Assembly: GCA_021604805.1 (NCBI GenBank)
Contig: BQJR01000001.1
Location: forward strand, 310,001-374,000
Direction: 5' to 3'
DNA length: 64,000 bases
From: Planctomycetota bacterium
GTDB lineage: Bacteria; Planctomycetota; B15-G4
Positions 57,860 to 64,000 of this stretch are shown one piece after another. Numbering within the stretch: position 1 is the stretch's first letter; every line of letters starts with the position of its first letter. The notes below the pieces were generated by a model, which was not told the DNA's origin, searched no databases, and was given only the letters and a program-made list of their open reading frames with translations. The translations under genes were made by a program, and so were the position numbers.

Positions 57860-59262
57860 GCGTCGGCCCGCAACACGGCCACGGTGAGGTCGTCTTGCGC
57901 GGGGCTGCCTTCACCCACGAAGGCATTGGCGTCAGCCACGATGCCCGCGAGCAACTCTTCGGCGCTGCCGCCGTTGTGCCGCTCGACCGAGGCGCGCAGG
58001 CGCTTGCGACCGTACTGCTCGTCGCCCTTGCGCAGCTCGAGGATGCCGTCGCTGAACATCACGACCGTGTCGCCGGCTTGGAGTTGGTAGGGACCGCGTT
58101 CGTCCCAGTCCATCTCCGCTTCCACGCCGAGCGCCATGCCGGTGAGTTTGTAGTCTTCCACGTTGCCCGCGCCGTTGGGGTCGGCGCCTGCGCCATGGAT
58201 CAGGATCGGCGGCGGATGTCCGGCGTTCGCGTAGTGGAACTCGCGCGTGGCCGGGTCGAGCACACACAGGAACATGGACATGAACATGTCGTCGCCCATG
58301 TCGCCCACGAGGTGCTGGTTCAGGCGACGCAAGATGCGGCGCGGCGAGTCGGACTGCTGGCAGTAAGCGCGGAGGTACGCGCGTGCGCCCGACATGAAGA
58401 GCGCCGGGCCGACGCCGTGGCCCGACACGTCGCCGACCGCCATGGCGATGCGATCGTTCTTCGTGCGGAAGAAGTCGAAGTAGTCGCCGCCGGCTTCGTC
58501 GGCTGGCACGCAGATGCCGCACATCGAGAAGCCCTTCTCGGTGAGCGGGTGCAGCGGCAGCAGGTTGCCTTGCAGCTCGCGCGCGAGCTCGAGGTCGGCG
58601 CGGATGCGTTCGTTGCGCAGCTGTTCCTCGATGGCCTGGCGGTTGGTCCAGACGATCGAGAGCATGTCGGCGAAGGCCTCGAAGAAGCGCAGGTCGCTGT
58701 GCGCGAAGGGGCGTTCGCTGGCGCGTGCGTCCACATAGATCACACCCTGGCGACGGTCCTTGAAGATCAGCGGCACACACATCACGGCGCGGATGTCGAG
58801 GCTGATCATCGACTGGCTGGGGTCGAAGTCGGTGTCGTTGTCTTCGCTCTTGCAGACCGAGGCGCCGCCTTCGAGCACGCTCTCGACCACTTGCGAAGAC
58901 CAGGTGGTGTCGTGCGAGAGGTCGCTCTCGTTGGCGGCGCGCGCCACGCGCAGGCGCGGTTTGCCGTCGGCGCCGCGTGTGAACAGCAGGCCGCGCTCGG
59001 CGCGCACGGTCTTCACGGCGCGGTCGACCATCTCGACCAGCAGGTCGTCGCTGTCGGTCTCGGAGCTGACCGCGCGCAGGCTGTCGATCAACATGCGCAC
59101 GCGGTCGGTGTCGCGCTGCGCGTCGCCTGAAATATAGGTGGTGTGACCCTGCGAACTCTCGGGGTCACCAGCACCCGGGGCGCCCGACATCCCTGACGCG
59201 GAGGGCTTCTGGGAAGCGGGTTCTGCGGGCGGCGTCTTCTTGCGTCGGAACAGGGCGGACAT
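57856..59262 (-). CDS. GAF-domain PP2C phosphatase of the RsbU/SpoIIE type
   Basis: A 468-residue cytoplasmic protein. Residues 1-55 are a hydrophilic tail; ~57-205 a GAF sensor domain (LLVEMVDRAVKTVRAERGLLF, VMCVPLIFKDRRQGVIYVDAR). Residues ~235-468 are a SpoIIE/PP2C phosphatase with the Mn-binding acids in EAGGDYFDFF, VGDVSGHGVGPAL, FSDGILEL and AQDDLTVAV. Such proteins dephosphorylate STAS-domain antagonists, releasing sigma factors or other targets from anti-sigma kinases. It faces the STAS gene at 59431 across a shared promoter region. ATG 59262 has a TACACT box 7-12 bases upstream and no ribosome site. No RsbW-like kinase in the window. Confidence 0.92.
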   Translation of the reverse strand: MSALFRRKKTPPAEPASQKPSASGMSGAPGAGDPESSQGHTTYISGDAQRDTDRVRMLIDSLRAVSSETDSDDLLVEMVDRAVKTVRAERGLLFTRGADGKPRLRVARAANESDLSHDTTWSSQVVESVLEGGASVCKSEDNDTDFDPSQSMISLDIRAVMCVPLIFKDRRQGVIYVDARASERPFAHSDLRFFEAFADMLSIVWTNRQAIEEQLRNERIRADLELARELQGNLLPLHPLTEKGFSMCGICVPADEAGGDYFDFFRTKNDRIAMAVGDVSGHGVGPALFMSGARAYLRAYCQQSDSPRRILRRLNQHLVGDMGDDMFMSMFLCVLDPATREFHYANAGHPPPILIHGAGADPNGAGNVEDYKLTGMALGVEAEMDWDERGPYQLQAGDTVVMFSDGILELRKGDEQYGRKRLRASVERHNGGSAEELLAGIVADANAFVGEGSPAQDDLTVAVLRADA

Positions 59263-59268
59263 CCGGCG

Positions 59269-59274
59269 GAGTGT
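59269..59274 (-). promoter_or_regulatory. -10 box of the phosphatase gene (leaderless)
   Basis: Minus-strand TACACT lies 7-12 bases before ATG 59262, so transcription should start at or next to the A of the ATG. The same TACAC-N8-ATG arrangement occurs at sucC. Confidence 0.4.
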
Positions 59275-59333
59275 ACCAGCGCTCAGGGCTCAGGCCGACG
59301 ACCCAAATCAACCAGGAGTGGGGCGTCGGCTCG

Positions 59334-59362
59334 CTTGACCTCGCCCCCACGCGCGGTGAAGA
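59334..59362 (+). promoter_or_regulatory. Promoter of the STAS protein gene
   Basis: TTGACC (59334-59339), 17-nt spacer, GAAGAT (59357-59362), leaving a leader of about 62 nt with GGAGAG before the ATG. Confidence 0.4.
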
Positions 59363-59430
59363 TTGCCGGGCCCCGGAGGACGCCGCGTCGAGTGCGGCGA
59401 GCTCCCCTCGACTTCCATGGAGAGCGCAGG

Positions 59431-60126
59431 ATGAAGGTCCTCAAAGAGAACCTGTCCGGCATCGTCGTCCTGACCCTCAAGGGCGAATTCGATTCCTTCG
59501 TGACGAACCCGTTCAGCACCGAGATCGGGAAGGTCCAAGACGAAGGCGTGCACAAGATCGTGCTCAACATGCGCCTCGTGAAGTTCGTCAACAGCACGGC
59601 GCTCGGCGCGATGATCAAAGCGCGCAAGGGCTGCCGCGCGGCAGGCGGCGATCTCGTGGTGAGCCAGCCGAGCCCGTCGGTGCGCGAGGCCATGGAGTCG
59701 CTCGGCCTCGACCGTCTGTTCTCGATCTTCGACGACGACGACGCCGCGCTCGCCGAGCTCGACAAGTCGGGCGCCGTGGAGCTCGACGAAGACGCCGAGA
59801 GCACCGTGATGATCCACGTGCCCGAAGCCACGCGTCCGATCGTGGCGCGCTTGCGCAAGCTCGAGGCTGACAGCATCGAGTGCCGCATGCCGGCCGGCGC
59901 TCCCGACCTCGTGCGCGGCCGTGAGCTGCGTCTCAAGTTCCGCTTGCCGCTGTATCGCAAGGAGTACTTCGAGGTGGCGGGACGCGTGGAGCGTTGCGAG
60001 TCCGAGGGCGGCCAAGCCGTGGTCACGCTGCACATCACCGAAGCCTCCGACGCCGACCGGGAAGCCATCGAGAGCTTCGTCGACGACATGCGCGAACTGC
60101 GCGACGCGGCGCGCGGCGGCAACTGA
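59431..60126 (+). CDS. STAS-domain anti-sigma antagonist with C-terminal PilZ-like domain
   Basis: A 231-residue protein. Residues 1-~105 are a STAS domain like SpoIIAA/RsbV; the phospho-acceptor region is FVNSTALGAMI with S55/T56. Residues ~125-225 form a beta-rich domain (LEADSIECRMPAGA, LRLKFRLPLYRKEYFEVAGRVERC, VVTLHI) that looks like PilZ. The RxxxR and D/NxSxxG residues that grip c-di-GMP are only partly recognisable, so binding is uncertain. The RsbU-type phosphatase opposite is its likely partner. Start at ATG 59431 with GGAG upstream; upstream extension is Arg-rich and overlaps the promoter. Confidence 0.83.
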   Translation: MKVLKENLSGIVVLTLKGEFDSFVTNPFSTEIGKVQDEGVHKIVLNMRLVKFVNSTALGAMIKARKGCRAAGGDLVVSQPSPSVREAMESLGLDRLFSIFDDDDAALAELDKSGAVELDEDAESTVMIHVPEATRPIVARLRKLEADSIECRMPAGAPDLVRGRELRLKFRLPLYRKEYFEVAGRVERCESEGGQAVVTLHITEASDADREAIESFVDDMRELRDAARGGN

Positions 60127-60145
60127 ACCCGACGGCGCCGCGGCG

Positions 60146-60808
60146 TCAGCTCGCCAGGCTCACCAAGTTCACGCTGAGCGCGCCGGCGACACGCAGCGCA
60201 CGCGCGGCGGCGTCGGCGGTGCCGCCCGTGCTCAGCACGTCATCGACGAGCAGCACGTGACGTTGCGCCACGAGGCTCGGCCGTGCCGCGAAGGCGCCGC
60301 GCAAGGACTGCCGCCGCGCCGCACCTGAGCGACGCGCCTGCGTGCCCGACACCTTGCGCCGACGGCGCAAGCCTGCGCTGCGCCTGAGCCCGAGTTCAGC
60401 AGCGAAACCCACGGCGAGTTGTTCAGCGTGCGGCGTGCCTCCAGGTCGAGCAGGCACCGCGATGACCAGCCGAGGCTCCCGGCCCCGCGCGCATGCCAGC
60501 GCAGCGAGCCGTGCGCAACGCGCCATGACCCGCCCCGCCGGTGGCAGCAAGCCGATCCGACCGCCGAGCTTCGCGTTCCGCACGAGGCGCTGCGGCGCCC
60601 CACCGTAGCGCCACAGCGCCGCGGCGCGCTCGAAGGCGAAGGGACGCCCGAAGCGCGAGCAACGACCGCAGGCCGAGCGCGACCAGTCGGCGCCACAAAA
60701 CGAGCATGCAGGCCCGCGCGGCGCCCGGCAGCGCTCCGAGCAGCCCTCACAGAACAGCCCCCGAGTGGCGCGTGAACATGCGCCGCAGCGGTCGGGGCTC
60801 AGCAACAT
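60146..60808 (-). CDS. ComF-family phosphoribosyltransferase-like protein
   Basis: A 220-residue ComF-type protein. A double zinc ribbon at the N-terminus (C8, C11, C20, C23 and four more Cys to ~50) precedes a type I phosphoribosyltransferase fold. Its PRPP loop is HVLLVDDVLSTGGT near the end. ComF proteins aid DNA uptake or recycling; the enzymatic reaction is not settled. ATG 60808 gives the standard start MLLSPDRCGAC, 28 bases after the preceding gene's stop. An earlier in-frame ATG at 60886 would overlap that gene by 50 bases. No ribosome site is clear. Confidence 0.82.
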   Translation of the reverse strand: MLLSPDRCGACSRATRGLFCEGCSERCRAPRGPACSFCGADWSRSACGRCSRFGRPFAFERAAALWRYGGAPQRLVRNAKLGGRIGLLPPAGRVMARCARLAALACARGREPRLVIAVPARPGGTPHAEQLAVGFAAELGLRRSAGLRRRRKVSGTQARRSGAARRQSLRGAFAARPSLVAQRHVLLVDDVLSTGGTADAAARALRVAGALSVNLVSLAS

Positions 60809-60836
60809 CGCCGCGCCACGCAGCGCGGCGCGCCAT

Positions 60837-61436
60837 TCAGTGCCGGCGTTCGGCGCCCAGCTTGCGGATCGGCGCGAAGGCGTCATCGTTGCTGCTGCGA
60901 CGCGGTCCGCCACCGAGCTTGAGTGCCACGCGCAGGCGCTCGGCGTAGTCGCCGATGGAGTCTTCGTCTTCGGCGGGCACGCCCAGGATCGAACCGATCT
61001 CGCGCGTCTCGACGGGATGCTTCTCGAAGTTCCAGTCGGGATGGTCTTGGAAGAACTCGTTGAGCAAGCGACGGAACACCGCCAGGCTCCACGCGTTCTG
61101 CGCCACGCGCAGCAGCACCGAGAGCACCAAGATGCCCGCCACCAGACCGACCAGCTTGGTGAGCGGTGCCGCGTCGGCGCCCGCGCTGGCCAAGGGCTCG
61201 GGCGTGCCGTCGACCTCGGACACGAGTTCCAGCGCGAAGCCCATCAAGAGGAACAAGAAGCCTGTGAAGATCTGTGCCTTCACACGCAGCTGTTGGTGCA
61301 CGGCGCGCAAGGGCTGGCGCGGCTCGATGCCGAAGTGCTCGCTGATGAAGCGCCGCGGGTTGCGGATCCCCATCGAGTTGGCGAGGAAGATCACTCCCAC
61401 GATCTCGAGTGCCAGGGCAACGCTGCCGAGTGTCAT
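60837..61436 (-). CDS. Small membrane protein of unknown function
   Basis: A 199-residue protein with three hydrophobic helices (about 4-20, 55-72 and 92-115). A Pro/Arg-containing loop follows the first (GIRNPRRFISEHFG), and a soluble C-terminal tail has PDWNFEKHPVETREIGSILGVP. The tail's acidic run (AEDEDSIGDYAERLR) is notable. Family not recognised. Preceded 18 bases upstream by a perfect 8-bp stem palindrome. Same direction as comF. Confidence 0.7.
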   Translation of the reverse strand: MTLGSVALALEIVGVIFLANSMGIRNPRRFISEHFGIEPRQPLRAVHQQLRVKAQIFTGFLFLLMGFALELVSEVDGTPEPLASAGADAAPLTKLVGLVAGILVLSVLLRVAQNAWSLAVFRRLLNEFFQDHPDWNFEKHPVETREIGSILGVPAEDEDSIGDYAERLRVALKLGGGPRRSSNDDAFAPIRKLGAERRH

Positions 61437-61453
61437 GTTGACGATCCTGATGT

Positions 61454-61477
61454 CGACTCAGAGGGAACACTGAGTCG
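61454..61477. repeat. Perfect 8-bp inverted repeat upstream of the membrane protein gene
   Basis: CGACTCAG (61454-61461) and CTGAGTCG (61470-61477) around an 8-nt AGGGAACA loop, 18-41 bases before ATG 61436. Its size and position fit a dimeric repressor operator or a 5' leader hairpin. Confidence 0.45.
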
Positions 61478-61564
61478 CCGGCGAAGCCCCGATTCCCTCC
61501 CGGGGAAGACGCGCCATGATGGCATAGGCGCGAGCTTGCACAAGGGTTCCGAAACATGCCCCAG

Positions 61565-61593
61565 TTGACGGCCCGTTCCGAGCCGCGTAACAC
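61565..61593 (+). promoter_or_regulatory. Promoter of gatCAB
   Basis: TTGACG (61565-61570), 17-nt spacer, TAACAC (61588-61593), about 95 nt before the gatC start. A second candidate -10, TAGCAT at 61640-61645, lies closer to the gene with a poorer upstream element. Confidence 0.5.
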
Positions 61594-61693
61594 CCTGCTC
61601 TGCCACGCCACAGCTTGCCTCGCACGCCTCGAGGTCTGCTAGCATTCGCGACTTGGACGTCGCTCCCGACACCGTGTCCACCGGACGCTCACC

Positions 61694-62056
61694 GTGCCCG
61701 ACCTGATCGACATCGAGTTGCTGCGTCAGCTCACGCGCCTCGCACGGCTGGGTGTTTCGCCCGACGAGGCCGAAGCGCTCGCGGAGGATGTGGCCGCGCT
61801 GCTCGCGCACTTCGAATCGATCGCCTCGGTGGAGATCGACGACGCGCCCGAGAGCTCCGACACGCCCGCGAACGCGGGCTCCCCCGCCGTCGACGAGGCG
61901 ACCCTCTGGCCGCAGCCGCAAGACACGCTGTTGTCGCTGAGCGCCCACACGCAGGACGGCTTCTACGCGGTCCCCACTCAGCGCGAGCGCACCGAGATCG
62001 AGCGCGCCCCGCCAGCCAGCGGAGCCGCCCGCGACGACGACGAGCCGCAAGCTTAG
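61694..62056 (+). CDS. gatC: Asp/Glu-tRNA amidotransferase subunit C
   Basis: A 120-residue GatC, the belt subunit that wraps GatA and GatB. LIDIELLRQLTRLARLGVSPDEAEAL is the conserved N-terminal helix pair; the acidic middle is typical. The C-terminal ~20 residues (RAPPASGAARDDDEPQA) are a low-complexity tail beyond the usual ~95-100 residues. GTG start at 61694. TAG stop abuts the gatA ATG with no gap. Confidence 0.93.
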   Translation: MPDLIDIELLRQLTRLARLGVSPDEAEALAEDVAALLAHFESIASVEIDDAPESSDTPANAGSPAVDEATLWPQPQDTLLSLSAHTQDGFYAVPTQRERTEIERAPPASGAARDDDEPQA

Positions 62057-63535
62057 ATGCTCACCGCGCGACGCATCGCCGACCAAGTGCGCGCGGGTGA
62101 CCTCGATCCGATCGACGTGCTCGAGCAAGCCCTGCAGCGTCTCGCGGTGCGCGAGGAACACGTGCGCGCCTACCTCGACCCCGACGTGGAGTTCGCGCGG
62201 CGCATGGCCGACGTGGTCGTCGAGCGGCTCAACCGAGGCGAGGATCCGGGGCGCCTCGCCGGCGTGCCGGTCTCGCTCAAGGACAACATCGCCGTGGCCG
62301 GGCGCAGCCTGACCGCGGGTTCGCGCGCGCTCGAGGGTTACCGCGCGCCGCACGACAGTTGCGTGGCCGAACGACTCATCGCCGAAGGCGCCGTGTTGCT
62401 CGGGCGCACGAACCTCGACGAGTTCGGGATGGGCGCGTCCACGGAGAGCTCCGGCTTCCACGCCACACTCAATCCTTGGGACCGCGAGCGCGTGCCCGGC
62501 GGCAGCAGTGGCGGCAGCGCGGCCGCGGTCGCTGCGGGCATCGTGCCACTGGCGCTCGGCACCGAAACCGGCGGCAGCATCCGCCAACCCGCGGCGCTCT
62601 GTGGCGTCACGGGTTTCAAGCCGAGCTACGGCGCTGTGTCGCGGCGCGGCGTGGTGGCCTTCGGATCATCTCTCGATCAAGTCGGGCCGATCGCGGCGCA
62701 CGCCGAAGACGCGGCCCTGCTCTACGACGTGATCGCCGGCCACGATCCGCTCGACAGCACCAGCGCACCGGGCGAGCGCGCGTCGGCATTGAGCGTGCGC
62801 GCGGATCTCGAGGGCTTGCGCATCGGCATCCCCGAAGAGTTCCTCGACGAGCGCGTCGACAAGCGCGTGTTGCAACAGATCGAGAAGGCCGTGCAAGTGC
62901 TCGGCGACGCAGGCGCGATCACCAAGCGCATCCCGCGCGGACGCCTGGCGCACATGCAGCACTCGATCGCGGTCTACCACCTCGTGGCCTGCAGCGAGGC
63001 GTCCACGAACCTGGCGCGTTTCGACGGCGTGCGCTTCGGCCCGCGTGTCTCCGACGGCCACGCACTCTGGCCGCTCTACGAAGACACGCGCGGCACGCTC
63101 TTCGGCCCCGAGGTCCGGCGCCGCATCGTGCTGGGCACCTTCGCGCTCTCCGCCGGCCATGCCGACGCGTGGTACCGACGCGCACTCAGCGTGCGCGCCT
63201 TGATCCGTCGCGAGTTCCAGCAACTCTTCGACGACTACGACCTGCTCGCCGGCCCGACCTCTCCTTTCGGCGCCTTCCCGCTCGGCGAGAAGTTGGACGA
63301 CCCCGTGGCGATGTCGCTCTGCGACCTGCTCACGGCGCCGGCTTGCCTGGCGGGACTGCCGAGCGTGTCCGTGCCGTGCGGCTTGGTGCGCAAGGGCAGC
63401 TTCAAGGGCTTGCCCGTGGGCCTGTGTCTCACCGGCGCTCAGGGGGACGACCCGCGCGTGCTCGCCGCCGCACGCGCCTTCGAAGTGGCGCGCGGCGAAC
63501 CCGAGCGCAGTCCGTTGTGGGAGCTCGAGGCGTGA
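62057..63535 (+). CDS. gatA: Asp/Glu-tRNA amidotransferase subunit A
   Basis: A 492-residue amidase subunit that hydrolyses glutamine and sends ammonia to GatB. The Ser-cisSer-Lys triad is K75 (SLKDN), S150 (PGGSSGGSAA) and S174 (TETGGSIRQPAA), each four residues before the S. aureus numbering. GFHATLNPWDRERVPGG is the linking loop. Length is normal. Preceded immediately by gatC; its TGA overlaps the GTG of gatB. Confidence 0.97.
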   Translation: MLTARRIADQVRAGDLDPIDVLEQALQRLAVREEHVRAYLDPDVEFARRMADVVVERLNRGEDPGRLAGVPVSLKDNIAVAGRSLTAGSRALEGYRAPHDSCVAERLIAEGAVLLGRTNLDEFGMGASTESSGFHATLNPWDRERVPGGSSGGSAAAVAAGIVPLALGTETGGSIRQPAALCGVTGFKPSYGAVSRRGVVAFGSSLDQVGPIAAHAEDAALLYDVIAGHDPLDSTSAPGERASALSVRADLEGLRIGIPEEFLDERVDKRVLQQIEKAVQVLGDAGAITKRIPRGRLAHMQHSIAVYHLVACSEASTNLARFDGVRFGPRVSDGHALWPLYEDTRGTLFGPEVRRRIVLGTFALSAGHADAWYRRALSVRALIRREFQQLFDDYDLLAGPTSPFGAFPLGEKLDDPVAMSLCDLLTAPACLAGLPSVSVPCGLVRKGSFKGLPVGLCLTGAQGDDPRVLAAARAFEVARGEPERSPLWELEA

Positions 63536-64000
63536 GCGCGCCCGCGAGCGAGAACGCCCCCGTGAACTGGGAGCCCGTGATCGGGCTCGAGGTGCACGTG
63601 CAACTCGCCACGCAGAGCAAGCTGTTCTGTCGCTGCCCCGCGCGCTTCGGTCAACCTCCGAACACTTTGATCTGTCCGGTGTGTACGGCGCAGCCGGGCA
63701 CCTTGCCCGTGCTGAACGCCGAAGCCGTGCGGCTCGGGATCCGCGCTGCGCTCGCGCTCGGCTGCGAGATCGACACGCGCTTGCTCTTCGAGCGAAAGAG
63801 CTACTTCGCGCCGGACCTCCCCAAGGGGTATCAGATCACGCAGTTCGAGCGTCCCCTCGGCAGCGCCGGCTCATTGGCGGTGGAGTCCGAGGGGATCGAG
63901 GCCTTCGCCGTGAGCATCACGCGCGCGCACCTGGAAGAAGACGCTGGCAAGGTCGTGCATCGCCAGGCGCTCTCGCTGATCGATCTCAACCGCGCGGGCA
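63532..64000 (+). CDS. gatB: Asp/Glu-tRNA amidotransferase subunit B, N-terminal part
   Basis: 156 codons before the window ends. Starts at GTG 63532 overlapping gatA's stop. WEPVIGLEVHVQLATQSKLFC (residues 13-33), the zinc ligands C33, C35, C48 and C51 (RCPARF...ICPVCTAQPG), and KSYFAPDLPKGYQITQFE are GatB hallmarks. GatB phosphorylates the misacylated Glu (or Asp) and transfers ammonia. Since an AsnRS gene is present, the main product should be Gln-tRNA(Gln). Confidence 0.95.
   Translation, partial: MSAPASENAPVNWEPVIGLEVHVQLATQSKLFCRCPARFGQPPNTLICPVCTAQPGTLPVLNAEAVRLGIRAALALGCEIDTRLLFERKSYFAPDLPKGYQITQFERPLGSAGSLAVESEGIEAFAVSITRAHLEEDAGKVVHRQALSLIDLNRAG

Overview
The window reads as a chromosomal segment of a high-GC (about two thirds G+C by eye), Gram-negative-type bacterium, most likely a planctomycete. 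Three things support this. The ECF sigma factor of the planctomycete/acidobacterial type sits directly upstream of a membrane Ser/Thr kinase with a tetratricopeptide tail. There are several secreted FG-GAP/VCBS and beta-helix proteins. Housekeeping genes are scattered rather than packed into the operons seen in proteobacteria. waaA (Kdo transferase), lspA and lipoproteins indicate a lipid A-bearing outer membrane. The assignment is inference from gene content; no rRNA or tRNA gene is present to confirm it.

Layout: 1-7270 is core metabolism: a polyprenyl synthetase (cut by the left edge), mobA, tatA, sucCD, a long two-domain dCTP deaminase, icd and pyk. 7430-16290 is a six-gene minus-strand cluster with overlapping or closely spaced genes. 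It encodes two radical SAM enzymes with B12-type N-terminal domains, a family 9 glycosyltransferase, a polytopic glycosyltransferase-like protein with a TPR-like tail, a CRTAC1-type FG-GAP lipoprotein and a TPR lipoprotein. It looks like an uncharacterised envelope glycoconjugate pathway and is the best candidate for an undescribed system. 16482-18353 is a secreted seven-repeat VCBS protein with its own terminator.

18692-27823 is a minus-strand run: metK, waaA, secA, a response regulator with an unknown N-terminal domain, pyrD, lspA, and a DksA/TraR zinc-finger protein with a roughly 230-residue histone H1-like Lys/Ala tail. The divergent gap upstream of that gene carries a phased array of CTAG-like repeats, followed by a tyrosine recombinase. 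28936-32802 is uvrC and uvrB. 32922-38076 holds envelope proteins of unknown function and a small NIL-domain protein. 38175-41840 is an operon of a coiled-coil membrane protein, asnS, a two-TM protein and epmA. 41993-47878 is transport: NhaC-type antiporter, MFS carrier and NSS symporter, plus a TPR lipoprotein.

47986-55338 has polA, a secreted beta-helix protein and the ECF sigma/Ser-Thr kinase pair. 55432-60126 has a serine hydrolase, pyrC and an RsbU-type phosphatase that faces a STAS protein with a PilZ-like tail, a probable partner-switching pair. 60146-64000 has comF, a small membrane protein and gatCAB, with gatB cut by the right edge.

Nucleotide and translation functions recur: dcd, pyrD and pyrC for pyrimidines; asnS, epmA and gatCAB for translation; polA, uvrB and uvrC for DNA repair. 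Several promoters follow TTGA[CT]-N17/18-(A/T-containing -10). Two genes (sucC and the phosphatase) have a TACAC box 8 nt before ATG, suggesting leaderless mRNAs. I saw no tRNA, rRNA, CRISPR array, insertion sequence or prophage.
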